64,000 nucleotides of DNA from Typha latifolia (GCA_019914945.1 CM034103.1:496001-560000), one strand, 5' to 3'. Counted from the first letter of the stretch, positions 22,827-37,103 are shown. Translations and numbers: made by a program. The notes: generated by a model not told the origin, from the letters alone.

Positions 22827-25800
22827 TTACTGGAAGCGCCTTTTAAACAACACATGCCTCTTAGCAGGATCCTTGGGCTTGCCTTTAACCTGTCCACCCA
22901 TCCTGGATTTCCCCGTGCTGCAGATGGGAAACCCAACCAACATCAGAGAAAGCCAAATTGTTAAACGGAAGGAGCAAGAAAAGAGAGTGGAAAGAATTCT
23001 TTTGATAGGAGAAAGATCTGTGGTGATAGTAGTAGTACTTGTACTCCATGTAAACCATCCCGTTTGCTCCGGAAAGAGCACTCATTGTTCCGGTAGATCG
23101 CCGGGCTTTCAGAAGAGCCTTACCATCTGAATCCTCTTCCAACTGTTCAAGCCCCACGACATCATCCCCGGCATTTAATACCTGCCACAACAAAAAGAAA
23201 AAGAATAAAAAGGAAAACATCGTGCCTCTTGAAAACAGGGAACATTAGCAACAGAAAAATGACTAAAAAGAGTGAGAAGAACACACCTTGCTCAGAAGGT
23301 CAAGTTGCTCGTCCAGGGTATAATAGCTGAGCTCAGCTCCCGTATCAGGTGGTGGCAAGCTTGTGATTACCTGGCAATACCATAACATGGTTCACTTGGG
23401 TGATAAAATTTTGCAATTTTATATGTTGGTACCTAAAATTACGAGGCAGCAGATCTGGAACATTTTTTCTTTTTTTTTTCCTGATCTCTTTAAAGGAGCT
23501 ACTAGATAGTTGGAAAGTATTAGTCAAGTAAAATTTTCTAACAGAGAACATTGATTTCGTAGCAGACGGAACAAGACATATTAGCATCTCAGACTAGATT
23601 CTCTAAGCACTTCCAACAAATAATTGGGCATAAATTAAAACAATTAAGTATCCCAGCATCTGAAAATGAAGTACAAACCTTAAAACTATATCCTTGGTCG
23701 ATCAGAAATTGTTGCCTCTTTGTAGAGTAATACATTTCCTGAGACAATTTAAAGAGTAAGTTATCATTTCAATGGACTGTAGTATCATCTCGGGGAAATA
23801 ATGCTTTATAACATACTAAATCACTGATGAAGAACGTAGTAGTACCTGTGTGTCAGTGGATACAAGTGAATAAAAAAAAGCATTGTACTCTTCTTTCCCA
23901 CCTGACATCCTATCTTGAAGTCGACCCTGAAAACTCAATATTTGCAAGAAGTAAGAAACAAAACATAGATCATATATCATCCATAGTAGTTTATAGGAAA
24001 ATTTAATTAAACATCAATATAGATCTAGTTGCAAGGAACTTCACCCTTCATATGAATACGAGTAGAATCACAAGCACAACTGAAGTGGACAGAAATAAAC
24101 CTCTATGGTTATATCACATAAACTAATACAAGACTAAATGGAAGAACTAAACTCTCCATATAGAAGAGGAAATGAATCAAGATTCACCTTGCGTCCAAAT
24201 CTAGAACCAACATTGGTTAACTGAACAAATTTTTTTTTGCACCAAGACGTACAAAACACAGAAAATTGCATGCCTCATATACTTGTATTATTCTCATCAA
24301 CCTAGGACACAAGTACTTCAGGCTCAAAAGACAACATAATCTAATCAAAATAATTGAGACAGTCTATCCAGAAGCAATATAAAGCTTAGAAAAGCAACTG
24401 GTAAAAAGATTATAAAAGAACACGCCAGAAGAAAGCTTAAGCACATTGACCAATAAGTATAGGCTCAATTTTCACAGAAATATAGAGATTATTACAGGCA
24501 TGCTAAGTGAGAACAATCTTTACTCCTTTTCCTTAATAGTTAGTTATCAACCAAAAGGTACCTTAGCCCTAAGAATACGACCCAATCGCTGAGCTTCCTG
24601 ACGTCGTGAACCCGCATGGGAAGATATCTGTATTATCACATTGGCTTCAGGAATATCAATTGAGTTATCGCCGACCTAGAAAAGAAAAAACAATATAAAA
24701 AGATTAGTAAGCTTGAAATTTGAGCAAAAAAATCGGCAATTATAGAGCATGTCTTGACTATCTTGCAGTAGTACTTCAACATTTTGCTGTCAGCCAATGT
24801 ACATATCCACAGTCAAATAGGTTGTCTGAGCACATTAAATTAAGAGATCATTTCTTCTCTGTGAAAATTCTTAACATTATGTTATGCAACTCTCTTCCTA
24901 TATGAAGGATCAAGAATTTCTCCAACAAAATGTTGCCTGCATAAGGTATACATTCCCTAAGGGTAAGTGATACATGTTATCATGGAACTTCAAGCCCCAA
25001 ACTGAAGAAACCTTTTACAAAGAGAACTTGCATGCTTGGATTTCTACACAATGAGCCAATATTATCTTGTAATGTACTAAATCATACTTTATTGTTTATA
25101 GAAAGGCAACTTACCAGATATCTCATGTTCTTTCAACTTCTAAGCAACATAATACAGTATGAACTTTTCAACAGTGAGATAATAATGACCATATATATGC
25201 CATTCAGCACTGTAAATAGATTAAGAAAAGAAGTAAAGAACTCCTTTTTCAGAGAAAGATCAGATTAAAAAAAAAACATGTTTACAAGGATAATTCATAC
25301 CTTAGATAGAAAGACTGTGTTGACATCTGGGCTATTCTTGAATGCATGAAGAATTCTCGTCCTCTCATTATGGCTGAATGAGATTCAAAACAAAAGGTAA
25401 ATAAATTGAAAGGAAAAATACATGACTGATGACCTGGGGATATTTATTCAGTCATGAAAAACCTGGTGGCACCGTAGATCATAGGTTTCCTTAGTTTCAT
25501 CGCGTAAGCAGTAAGAGCAAAAAGATTATCGGCAAAGACAATTATCTTGTCACCACGCTGCTGCTCATGGAAGCGGATTAGAAATTCACAGGCCCTAAAT
25601 TTATTTGGATTCATCACATAGAGTGCCTGTTGATTGAAATAATATCAGAAAGAGGAGGTTGTATGAATAAAAGCGACTATTTTAGCAAAAATGTTAACTT
25701 CATAATAAAAGAATTATGAACTCCAAAAGCATATAGATGGAAAATGCAGTGATGACCATGAGCTTTACAGATTGGGAAAAAGGAAGAAAGTAAGAGTTAT

Positions 25801-28756
25801 TCACTTCCATACAGATCTTACAATAATTATTTTTATTCTTAAGAAATGTCTTTCTTTCCAGTACCATATGAAATATAAATGTCTTTTTTACTCTTTATAA
25901 TGGTTCAAAGTTGTTGCCATCAACGGAACAAGGAAGATGGGTCACCCCGTCGTCCAACTATTGTTTTTCACCAATTATGATACAGTCATACAACAGATAG
26001 ACTAAAAAAAGAGAACTGAACTTACTATTACTGTGAGTAATAAGAAATGAACAATTTCAATCTTGGTTTGGAAGACACGACAATTCCAGATAATTTATAC
26101 CTGTTTTTTTCTTTGAATTTTCTTTTTCAAATACTCGGCAAAGAACTCCTTGGTCATGGGACACCATACTTCAGCACACTGCACATTAGCAATAAACCCA
26201 CCTTTCACCAGATCCAACCAGTTAGCTTCATACAGTTTTGGTCCAATAAGAAAATTTAAATCTGTAATGCGTTCATCCTCTCTCACAAGTGTTGCTGCAA
26301 GTACATGGAATGCACTAATCACAAAAAACAGCATATCTTACAAAAATGTTCAGGAAAGCTAACAAATAACTGAAACAGACCAGTAAGACCAAGCTTGCAA
26401 TGCGACTTAGTAATGCTGATAACCTTACGAAACATATGTGCAGGAACAACGTGCACCTGCAAGCAACACAAAAGAGATATTAACACACATCTTATTTGTC
26501 ATGACAAGTACCCAAAGAGAAAAGTGGATAACCTATACTAGATATGGCTGACAGAAATGCCTCCTTAGGTAACCTAGCGGTATTAGAATGCAAGATCACC
26601 TCATCCATGAGAAGCAATCCCCACTCTCTATTCCGTATTTCTTCAATGATTTTTTCAGAATCTTCAGATCGCTTGCCACCAAAAGCAACCATGTTATACG
26701 TAGTCACAACTACACCAGCCATTCCACGAAATTTCTCCTTGTTGTCAGACGTAAAACGGCTGATCTGCTCGTCTCTTATAGTGGACCAAAGTTTGAACTG
26801 AAATGCCCACTGATCTACAGAAACAGCATTAGTAGCTAAGCAAAGGCAGCTCTTTTTAATGCGACATGCTGCCGAAACACCAACTAGAGATTTTCCAGCA
26901 CCACAAGGTAGCACAATGATGCCAGATCTTGCTCGACCTGCAACCAACAAATTTTGTCAAGTGAATCGAATTAGTCCAGATGCAAATCTAGGTGATCCAT
27001 TCAGAACTTTAGTGAAATTAACATCTAGATCAGCATAAAACAAGAAGGTACTTTATCTCACAGTAACAATAAAATGAGGGGTAACTATCTCAGGAAGGTA
27101 TTTTTAGAAATGCAAGATAATCATTTTACACTTTACTGTTTACACAAATTCGAAAAGAAAAGGAAGAGATTATGCAACATATGCCTGCATTTACTTCATG
27201 GGTGAATTACGACATTCCAAACGGATGTTCTCATCCCATTACAGTAAAAAATATCTCAAGATATATTTATATGCCAACAAGCACATAGCAACAAATTAGA
27301 ACTCACCATTTCCAAACATCTTACTGAGACTTTTCTCTTGATATGGTCTTGGCTGTGCTTGGGGTTTTAATTCCATGTTTAAGTCTGGATTCACCTGCAA
27401 ATGCCAAAATATATTGACGACACAGTTTCAAATTAGAAAAGAACCACTAAAGAAATTACTAAACCATACTTCAAGATGCATGAAAAGAGAAAGAAAAGAA
27501 AAGAAAAGAAAATAGAAAAGAATAACTCACGGTATCATTTCTAAAATCATACTCCTCCAGCATAGGGAAATTTAAGGCATTTGGCAAGCATCGTTGCTTA
27601 ACATTCTCAACCTGCAATTCAAGGTTCATCACCTTTTCCATAATTTTGTTCTACTTTCAACAAAGAAGTTTTTTTCCCTGAACAGCATAGTACCTGAGCA
27701 GGGTCTATTTCGAAAGAGTGAGTCTCCTTTTCTTCTGCCGCAGCAGCCAATTCAGCTCCATACAACTCTTCATGACCACCTTCAATCTCACCAAGAGTTT
27801 TGCTAACGGTAAATGCTTCAGCACCTTGGGAATCCTACAATGGGTACAAATAAATGAAATTACGAATATGCTATGGCAGGAATCAAGTGGAGAGGCTGTG
27901 TAACACAATTGGCAGAATATGCAAAAATAATACCTCAGGGGATATCCTTGCTCGAGAAATGGCATCGTCTCGGAGCAAAGTCTTTAGGACCTGCAAACAG
28001 TATCATGTTTCTCATAATCCAATCAAAAAGCAACCTTTTATTCTCATGTGCCAAGAATCACCTCTGGAAACGGGGACTCCACAAAGTAACGGTTCTTCTT
28101 CAGAACCAGCTTCACTTTGCCGTAATTGGCGGTGGAGGCATTGATAAAATCGATCATCTCGCGGGGCAATTTCGTCTTCGATAGCTTATTGAGGACGCTA
28201 ATGACGGTCTCTGTCTCCAGACCGACCGACACCGCCGCATACAATGAGTGTGGCGTCAAATTGTACTCGTGCATCGACTCCGGCCTGTAACACCCCAAAA
28301 AACAAAAAGGATAAAAAACACCAGCAAAAAAGTGCTAATTTTTTTGTAAATTCTAACACAATTACCTGCAAACAGGCTCGGCTATGGCGATTAGGAAATC
28401 ATAGGCCTGCTTGTAGAGGGGCGAGAAGGTCTCGAGAAAGATGCGGCCATCCGCGCAGGCCCAGAGAGGCCGGTTCGCGTGATCCGGCTTCAACTCCAGC
28501 TTGGTGAAATCCCTCTTCTTGGCTTCCTTCTCCTCTAATCCAGTCAAATCCAATCCAAAGAATACAACAATTATTCCAAGAGGAATTGCTCAGCAATCAA
28601 AGGGGGGAAAGAAGGGCTATTGAAAGATGGAATACCATCTCGGGCATCGTCGTCGAAATCGTCGGCGTAGTCGAAATCGTCTTCTTCCACGACATGGGAA
28701 GCCCTAACCGAGGTCTTCTGCTTCTTGATGGGTCGACCTCTCTCACCTTTCTCCAT
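22827..28756 (-). CDS. XPB: TFIIH helicase/translocase subunit XPB (ERCC3/RAD25), 18 exons
   Basis: Exons on the minus strand: 28756-28636, 28534-28366, 28284-28062, 27990-27934, 27834-27694, 27611-27531, 27394-27307, 26937-26600, 26456-26381, 26294-26101, 25626-25463, 25373-25301, 24675-24562, 23926-23846, 23738-23679, 23370-23287, 23181-23039, 22917-22827; 765 residues, the usual plant length. Motifs in order: acidic N-terminus; damage-recognition-like domain ([20 protein letters not shown]); Walker A GAGKS about 306-310; DEVH box 405-408 (MDEVHVV); RED motif 436-438 (LVREDER) before the thumb-like segment; motif [10 protein letters not shown] about 604-611. XPB opens promoters as a translocase and supports nucleotide excision repair as part of nuclear TFIIH. 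The C-terminus ends [11 protein letters not shown]. The exon 17 donor (TACAA|GTACT) replaces the usual Ser with Asn at the junction; it is the least certain join. Confidence 0.97.
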
Positions 28757-28771
28757 TGTTTGGATTCGATC

Positions 28772-28798
28772 GAGAGAGAGAGAGAGAGAGAGAGAGAG
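28772..28798. repeat. (GA)n microsatellite in the XPB leader
   Basis: A GA run (CT on the XPB-sense strand) of about 27 bases begins 15 bases upstream of the XPB start codon, so it is in the leader. Confidence 0.9.
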
Positions 28799-29473
28799 CT
28801 CGGCGCTAATGTGAATTTATATAGTGGAAGAATCGTCGAGTGAGCCGACCAGCGGTGAACCGACTCTCTCCCCTCGAGCTTGGAAATTTTAGTATAGATT
28901 GAGATCTGCCGTATGATCATCCCCGTCAATCAATCTCCACCGTCCAAAAATATTGTACATTTGCTATAGTTTATAAGGGTGTAGACTTTTAATATAACAA
29001 TATAAAGAAGGGTTAATTATTTCTAAAAGCCTGCCATTTAAATAACTTAACGATACCTAGTATTTCTAAAAGCCTGACACTTACTATGTTGCTCGAGACG
29101 ATCTCATAATTAATCATACATTTATGGATGGTTCAATAAAGATTTGCTTCACGAATTCAACACAAAAAGAATGAAAATAATATATGTATTAAGACATAGG
29201 ATCATGAGGTATTCTTGCATTTCCCTAGTACACATCCAATCCAAATAATGCCTCACACCATGAAGGCCTGAGTTCACCAATAAATTCCTTTACATTGATT
29301 GATAGAGCATGACTACATGATGATACACCAAAGGAAGATCTTCAAGATCAGACTTGGATGGATGGATCAGAGCACTGGTTTATCGTCCTGAATCCTTGAA
29401 GTGAATTATCTAAGTTGACACAAAATTGTTGTTCAGATCAAAGGGGTTGCTCAAGAAGAAGTTTATATGATTC
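28799..29473. other. Gap between XPB promoter and PQBP1-like stop
   Basis: About 670 bases with the XPB promoter at the left and the 3' untranslated region of the next minus-strand gene at the right. AT-rich; no other gene recognised. Confidence 0.55.
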
Positions 29474-32400
29474 CTAGTCTGCTTCACCAAGTCCATCTCT
29501 GCCATCCCCTCTTTTAGAGATAGGAGCCATATGACTGTGAGAACCGTGCTTCTTGGTCTGGGCTGCAATCTCGGCATTCTTTCGCAGCACAGCACCTGGA
29601 GAAGGATATGGCCGCTGCTGAAAGAGAGGTCCCTGTAATCCAAACCAAAATAATACCATCATTAAAATCATGCAGCCATATGACCACTTGATTGATACCA
29701 TGAGTTCTATAGAATAGATATCTGTAGATTTGGACAAGTTAATAGAAGAAAAGGTTTATATGATTGGCTAGAACCCCCAAACAAAGAAGACTTTGACAAG
29801 TTTTTAGACTTTAAACCGGAAGTCAACGTCTAAATAATTGTATCAAATGCCTAAGGAAAGCAGCACCAAAAATTGGGGAACATGCAATAAAAGTTATTTA
29901 AAACTAGTTAGAGAGTATAATAATGTGTTCCCTTGGATGCAAATTTAGCCTCAAGAAAAACCCAGAAGCATCCGTCCAAAAGGTCCATTAGATAGTCAAG
30001 AAATGGAGAAAACAATTGCTAATGTATAGGCAGAAAGCGCTTGAACTTTTGCAATTTAGAAGTACATACAGTTGCAGTTGTATCTGCTGCTCGTGGTTGT
30101 ACTCCTTTTAAGCCAACAACCCTGCAAGTAACATATGAGGCAGCAATTATTATTATAATTCCCATATTTGAAATGAATTGTACTCTCATGGTGGTTACAC
30201 CTGTGGAATGGAAAGTTAGCAATTAAAGGAAGATAATAGTTTGACCGACACAGCTCCTAAACTGCAGTTAAAACAGTTCAAATTGCATGATATGCTTAGT
30301 GCCAGCAGAAAGCCACAAGTAACAGTAAGGTAAAGTATTTTTCTCTCAAAAACAGTGGGGAAAACCAGAGAGGAAGACTCAATCAACAAAGTCACGTAAT
30401 GAACTAGAAGAATGATACTGTAGATAAGGCAACATCTCTAATACAATTAACAATGTCTTTTGCAGGAACGACATATGAAGAACTACCAATACCACTGACA
30501 CAGTAATTTTGACAAGAAACCAAATTTCATGGACCTATCGGTTCGAGAAATAAGAGGATCACCCGCATGCCACAAATGCCCCACAAATAGGAAGAATTCT
30601 AGAACAAAAGGCACTAAGCTGCACAGGAAAGGCCCATACGCCAATCCTAGGGAGTTGTGGTTAGGGATGAAATGCCACTCGAACCCAGAGCTAGTTGGTT
30701 CTCCCTGAAATGTGTTGAGGCAATGAAGAACACAGCACATGTGAATAACATGACAACTCACTAATGCCACGATGCCATCAGACATATTTCAAAGAAATTA
30801 TACTAATATCTAGGAAACTATCTTTTTAAAAAGCTGCACAATGCAATTCCGATGCACTAGCTTGTATCACAGAAGAGAAACACAGAGAAAAAAGCATACC
30901 AGCCACCACGTGGAGCATCTGAATAAGAACTTGGATCCATAGGATCCAGCTCATCATCTTCAGTATGCTGTCGTTTCCGATTTCCTTTTTTGTTATCCTT
31001 AGAAAATGGAGGTTTTAAGCTCGACCTGCAGGGGGAACCAAATCGTAGTCCCAATATTAATGAAGTATGCAGATAACAATAACCTTTCTAGAATTTCAGA
31101 AAGATGATCTTGTTCATGCCTTTAAAACATATAGCTCAGTAGAAAGAACCAGATAAAAATTAATATTGTAACACAACAGTGTATTTAATAAGAGCCTGAC
31201 GGAAAGCTAGGATACCTGTAATTTGTTCCTGCCTTTCCTTGTCCTTTGGAGGTATCTATATTTCTTGTTTGCTGTTGATTTTTTGGGTGAGATGATGGAT
31301 ATTGTTGAAAAGGAAGATTTTGGAGCCTGCTTTAAACAACCACAAATCAAACTTCATATGCTGTCTTAATAATGGATGTCTTTTGAGAAAATAATAAATC
31401 TGTCCCCGAACTTTCTATTGTCAAGCTAACCAACCCATTGCAGGCCAACTTTTAGACAGAAAGCAAGAACCGGAATACATAAGATATTCCTGGAGAAACG
31501 AAAGATACATCCCGATGATTAAAAAAAAATTAGGCATAAAAAAATACCGAGTGCAGTGATTGCAATATCCCCAAGATTGAACTAGGCCAACGCCCCATCC
31601 ACCGCAGCCTAAGCATTTATTCATATGAGTATTATCGAGATTAACAGTTGCAGCAGTGTGATGCCATACAGCTTCAGGAACAGCATGTGCTGAAACAAGT
31701 TGGCTTATTGAACTTGGATGCTCCCACTGTGTTATACACGTCCTTGTATTGTAATAGTACTTTTTCCCTACAGAGGAACACTGAATTCACATTACAAAGC
31801 ACAAGATAGAGTTACTTGCAAAAAAATCTGGCAGTTTTTTGACAATCCTTCATCCTTAGGTGCATGAATTTCGACAGCGCTAAATATAAAGTACAGAGTG
31901 GCTTTCAGGAGAAAGCAAACAACCAAGATAATATCACTGCTTAAGTCAGATATCAGAAAGAAAAAACATTAGTAAGTCTTTCGTCAAGATATGTACAATA
32001 ATGATCAAATGCAAGGGTTTGATAACCGAAGGACATGAGAACTATCATTCTGAGATTGATATGCTGCAAGATCTAAAGTCTAATCTTAAAAGGCATCCTA
32101 GAACCTTTTACAATTGCACACTATAATAAACAGAGAAGAACCAAGCGTGCAAACACAGGAAGTAAGGAATTGCAACGTATTCCAGCAGAACCCCTTGTTT
32201 ACATACCCCAAGAACAGAAAAATCAATGTTTGAACAAATTAGTGGAACTACTCACAGAAAAGTTGATATAGCTTCTGCAATGATGCTTGGGTTCTAATAA
32301 AATGTAGAGTAGACTTTATATTTTGCAATTCGGACTGCAACTAATAGATGATCCTCGAAAAGGAAAGGGCAAGTTGTTTCCCATAAATAGTGGCCGGCCT

Positions 32401-35400
32401 GTCATTCCAAATTAGACGGATCAATTTCTTCCCCAAGATCTATGACCCTTATGCAAAATAAATGGGTTGATTTCTCCACCTAGGATTATGATCCAATCCC
32501 TCACTAAAGCTTAATCAAATTTTTTATCAACGGTTAGTCTAGCATGCCAGCCTGATGATGTGGATGATGTGGAAAATCCCCTAATGTATTCTAAACTCAA
32601 ACATATGACAAGTTAATCACACTACCCATCCATGTGGATAAACTCCAATTAGGTGGATCCCAAATTACTGGTGCAATAGATCAATTCATCTGGCTATACA
32701 TAAATGAACCCTACCAAAACAAAGAAGAGTAAATTAATCAAATAATAATAGAACTAATCTAACAATCTATTTTAATCCCAAACAGATGCGACTGAGCCTA
32801 AAAACAACAATTTCACTTCAGTTGAGCACCAATACACACATTACAACAGCTCCTTCTGTTATACTAGTCAAATCACTCCCTTTTACTTCTGACAGTTATG
32901 ATGAGCTCATTAGCATTGACATTGCTAGAAAAGAGGATTTTACAGACCTGTTGTTCCATCTACTGCCTCTTCCCAATCTTGTGGTAAGGATGATGCGACT
33001 GGGTTCCTCACATTACCAGCAGTCGCACTAGGATGCTCCCATTGGCTTTCCCTAGTATTCTCATTGTAAAAGTATGACGATCCGGTAGTTGGATCCTTTG
33101 TTTCAACCTACAATGAAGGGGGGGAAAAACCAAGTCCAAGAAAAGCATAGATAAGGGACACAACAATTAAAGCTCATAAGTTAATAGAAGAAGAAATGAA
33201 GAACACCAATAATAACAATAATATTACACAAGGGAAGCTAAAGCAAATGGAGCCAAAGATGGAAGGAAATGGATATGGGAAAAAAAAGGTGTCTTTAGTG
33301 TTAATCATTGTATAGATTTTTAAATAGTGTATGTATGAATCTCCTCCTACCAAGTGAGTTGGAAATTAAAAATCCCACAAAAGTTAAGAGGGTTTTATGT
33401 TGCTACTCTTTCAAAACAAAGTGTCAACAAAAGAAAATTTGGGGAAAAGCAGCTGGGTGGGAATTAAAATTGAAGATAAATGAAAATGGCAGTCTCATTG
33501 TACAGTACCAAAGAATTGTTGACCTAAAGCCATAGTAACTTCTGGGATAAATTTGAAGGATAACAAATATCACATGTTAAGTAGCTTCACTTCACTGCCA
33601 GTTGATGAGTAGCAAAGAAATAAAATCTGGCACACCATATACAAAATTACTCACCCAACCAGGAGGCAGCTTTAGAGAATCTGCGACCCGATCATCTTGA
33701 GCTTCTACTATCTGGACCAAGGATAAAAAGTTTCCCATAAAAAGGGTAAGATAGCACGAGCAGACATATACTATTAACTATTAAGAGTACCAAAAATATA
33801 TGTGAACAAAGAAAAACAAAAGAAGGCTAATCATCTAGCCAACATTGTCAAATCTAAAGAAAACTAACTTCCTCTGTTGCTGTGGGGTGGCCGTTGGTCT
33901 TATCATCCTTAAGAATTCCCCGAGCTTTCAGTCGTTGCTTCAAATATTCAGGTACTTCCTTAGCAGCCTTTGCTTCACCAACTTCATCCATAGGTTTCTC
34001 TAAAATAGTAAATATTAGTTAGCATAATTCAGAAAATATTGAAACAGAAACAAAAGAAATAGGACGAGAGCAATCTTACTAGATTGGGCATTTAAGGGAG
34101 TCACAGCATAATAAGCACCGCCTCCTGGTACACCATATCCATTACCAATCTCTATATTTGCTGATTGGACATGTGAAATTCAAGTCAGAAACATTTCTTT
34201 AAGAAGCAGCATAAAAATTCAAATGAAAGTAGCTAGTATTAACTAAAAAAATCATGTATGTAATTATGTATTGATAAGAAATATAAGAAATATAAGAAAT
34301 ATACGATGGATTGTGCTGCATATTTTTGAAAAAGAAACTGACCATTATCTTGATGAATCAATTTCCCCCTTTTGCTGGCCATCTCAGCACGATGATTGGT
34401 TGTCATCTTTAGCAGATGCTCCTAAAAATGTTAAATCATATAAATAAAACCGACAACACCAAAATAATTAGATCGATGTATAAATAAAAGATAAAAAAAC
34501 CATGCAAGTCATCAACCTTCAAGGCATTGGGATCGTAACGTCCTGAGAGTATGTCTTTAGCACCATCCACAGGTGCAGGCGTACCATCTGCTTGTCTGAG
34601 GATAAGAAACCATCGAAATATTCTCTTTCAAAAGATTGCGGCATTTATTGGTTAAAGCATTTTCACATAGCATGACACAGAAAGGAAAGAAAAAGACTAA
34701 CCTCCGGTTCTGTATAACTTGCTGGGTGGCAATTTCCTGCTTATCACAAGCTAAGAACACTTAATATAACAAGACTATACATGACCAGGAATATCCAATA
34801 ATTTGGAAAATATCATACTTGCTCATGCAGCACAGCATGTTCGGCAATAGATTCAATACTTTTACCATCTCCAAGGTATAGTCCTGCTGGGTTAATGTCT
34901 GCCAGACGAACAAAATTACAAATATCAGGTCATTTTTAGATGATTATAATAGAAGGGAAGAGCGAGAAGAATTTACCATTTCCATTCACAAGGTTGCTCT
35001 CCTTGACCAAACCCTTGTCCATTGTAGATTTTCCATCTAACTGCTGACTCATGACGTTTCCAGCAGCCTGAGAGGAACTTCTCAAATCATCTTGAGATGT
35101 AGTTGACGGCATAGCATGATTAGTTTCCACTCTTCGAGTATCAAAACCAAAATTTGGATTCTTTAATTCAGCACCAAAATTACGTTTATCTGACTCTGTT
35201 TGATTGGGGTAACTTGAGTCAGTATCGAAGGTGGTGCCACCTTGGGAATTATTTTGTGCCAACTGAAGCTCATTTTTCCCAGACTGAGAAAGTGGTGGAG
35301 GACATGTTAGATGAGAGAAGGCAAACTGACTGGTTGGCTGTAAATGACTAGAGGAACCTTGAGCAGAAGGGAATGATGTATTTGATTGGGTAACAGGAAA

Positions 35401-35556
35401 AAGGCTTCCAGTATTACTAGGATACACACCACATTTGACATCTACCGAAACAGGACAAGGCTTTGAAGCAGAAGGATTAAGAGGAGCAGAATTTGAAGAT
35501 GAATCTGGCAACATCTCCACACCAGGGGGTAATGGCTGTTTATGGAAGTTATCCAT
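29474..35556 (-). CDS. PQBP1-like splicing-associated protein with two WW domains
   Basis: Fourteen coding exons on the minus strand: 35556-34977, 34898-34819, 34736-34702, 34595-34517, 34421-34343, 34160-34080, 33999-33869, 33711-33655, 33107-32948, 31767-31548, 31326-31216, 31025-30900, 30121-30070, 29632-29474; 649 residues. The first 260 or so residues are low-complexity Ser/Asn/Gln/Pro. Two WW domains follow: about 370-400 (LPPGW...[15 protein letters not shown]) and 415-444 (LPQDW...[16 protein letters not shown]). Then comes a CxxC-X13-CxxC motif (Cys 479, 482, 496, 499), a basic stretch (KKGNRKRQ), and the PQBP1 tail: [16 protein letters not shown] and [18 protein letters not shown]. 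In animals that tail binds the U5 snRNP 15-kDa protein, and WW domains bind proline-rich partners. A nuclear role in pre-mRNA splicing is inferred. A 5' leader intron lies between 35680 and 36163. Confidence 0.92.
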
Positions 35557-36300
35557 GAGCTCTTTGTAGTTAATCTAATATCACACACCTCCTGCACATC
35601 AAGCTGACAAATAATAAAAGTCACTCGCAGTATGTTTTAGGGACAAGCTCTCAGATTGTGGCTGGCTCAAACTGCAGACCTGCAAACAATAATGACAACG
35701 AAAAATTGACTTGTTTTGAAGGATTTTAGGAGAAGAAAATGATGTGCAAATAATAAACGTTACAGAATTTAAGATATTACAAGTGAGAAAATTGTCACAA
35801 ACTTAAAAGGTGACTCACACTCAAATAACAACAAGCAATTGTGCCGGCGCCAGGACTAATCTCGCATTGTGACTTCGAATCACAAGAAGGCTATCACATG
35901 ATCACAATTAACCACTAACACCTACCATTTTGGGGTTGCCATCTAAGGTTATATATTATCCGACAAGTGAATAGTTATACGGCAAGCAAATCCTTAATTC
36001 ACACTATTCAAGCTTAAAACACTAAATGTTAATAAAACAACACCAGATAATAATAACAATTTCCTTTGCTTGGAGAAGCATAAAACAATAACACAAGGGT
36101 TTCAAGAGTTCTCGACGGTAGCAGAAGAAATAGGGGAAGCGGCCAGCGGCCGGTGTACCTACCTCCGCGGAAGGGCGAAGAGGGCCGAGGAGGGGAGAAG
36201 GACGGCGAAGAAGCGGTGACCCGAGCCGACTCGCGAATTTGAGAGGAAGAACCACGCGTGCATCAACAACGAGGATACGAGTCGAAAGATAGATTGGAAT
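35557..36300 (-). other. 5' leader of the PQBP1-like gene, with leader intron
   Basis: Leader exon 2 spans about 35679-35557 (acceptor TTTGCAG). A donor GTAGGT at 36163-36158 ends a GC-rich leader exon 1 whose 5' end I place only roughly, near 36250-36300. The intron between them is about 480 bases and AT-rich. Inferred from splice signals and base composition. Confidence 0.55.
35570..35599 (-). other. Short upstream ORF in the PQBP1-like leader
   Basis: On the minus strand an ATG at 35599 opens a nine-codon ORF (MCRRCVILD) that stops at 35570, 13 bases before the main ATG at 35556. It lies in leader exon 2. Such uORFs can lower translation of the main ORF; here that is inference only. Confidence 0.5.
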
Positions 36301-37103
36301 CGGATGCCCATCTAGTTGCGCTGGGCCCCTTTGGACTAACAAATTGGGCCGAATCACGGCCTAGTAGAGTTTGCGTATCAATCATGCTCATTTGACGGTT
36401 CTGATCACATTCAAAAGAAAATATAAAAGATAACCCCACACTAGTTAGCCTGCCCAATCATAATCTCAGAGAGAAAAAAAAAAAACGAGTATATGAGTTG
36501 AAGTATATTATTTGTATATTTATTAGTATTCACTATCGATATATATCGATTGCATAAATTGATGACCATTATTATACAGAGTTGCTTATCAAAACTCAAG
36601 TAGGCATAGGATAGGATCCAAAGTCCAAATAGCATCCAACTTGTCTGATTGTGTTTCCAGACAGTCAGTCAAACTGAAAGCCACATACGATGTATACATC
36701 TGACCACACTTAGCATTATTGACCGCCAAGACTTTTCACATCACACATTGCTGCAGTCTGGAATCTACAGTCCCTCTTAGTACAACAATCCGATAATAAT
36801 ACTGCACAAACCTCTTGCAATTTGTACTTAACTTGCTAAATAATTTGAGTTAGATCCCAGGTGATATCAGCAGTAGTAGTATTCTTTAGTGCTATATCTC
36901 CATGCATGGTATGAGAAGAACGACAGACCGAAAGCAGATCTTGTCAGTCCTTGCAGCACAAACGGTTAGGAAATGCCTACGTCCGCATTAGCTATTCACG
37001 GGCAGGCTTTACAAAAATATCTTATCCGTCTCTACTATAAATTCCTCCACATTGTATTCCACTTACTACTCTTTCAATCTTTCCGCTTCCAGGAAGCAAA
37101 TCT
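36301..37103. other. Intergenic region with divergent promoters
   Basis: The upstream regions of the PQBP1-like gene (minus) and the beta-glucosidase (plus) lie back to back. The plus-strand TATA box is at 37036-37042. No further gene recognised. Confidence 0.55.
37036..37042 (+). promoter_or_regulatory. TATA box of the beta-glucosidase gene
   Basis: TATAAAT lies 62-68 bases upstream of the ATG at 37104, fitting a transcription start near 37068 and a short leader. Confidence 0.6.
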
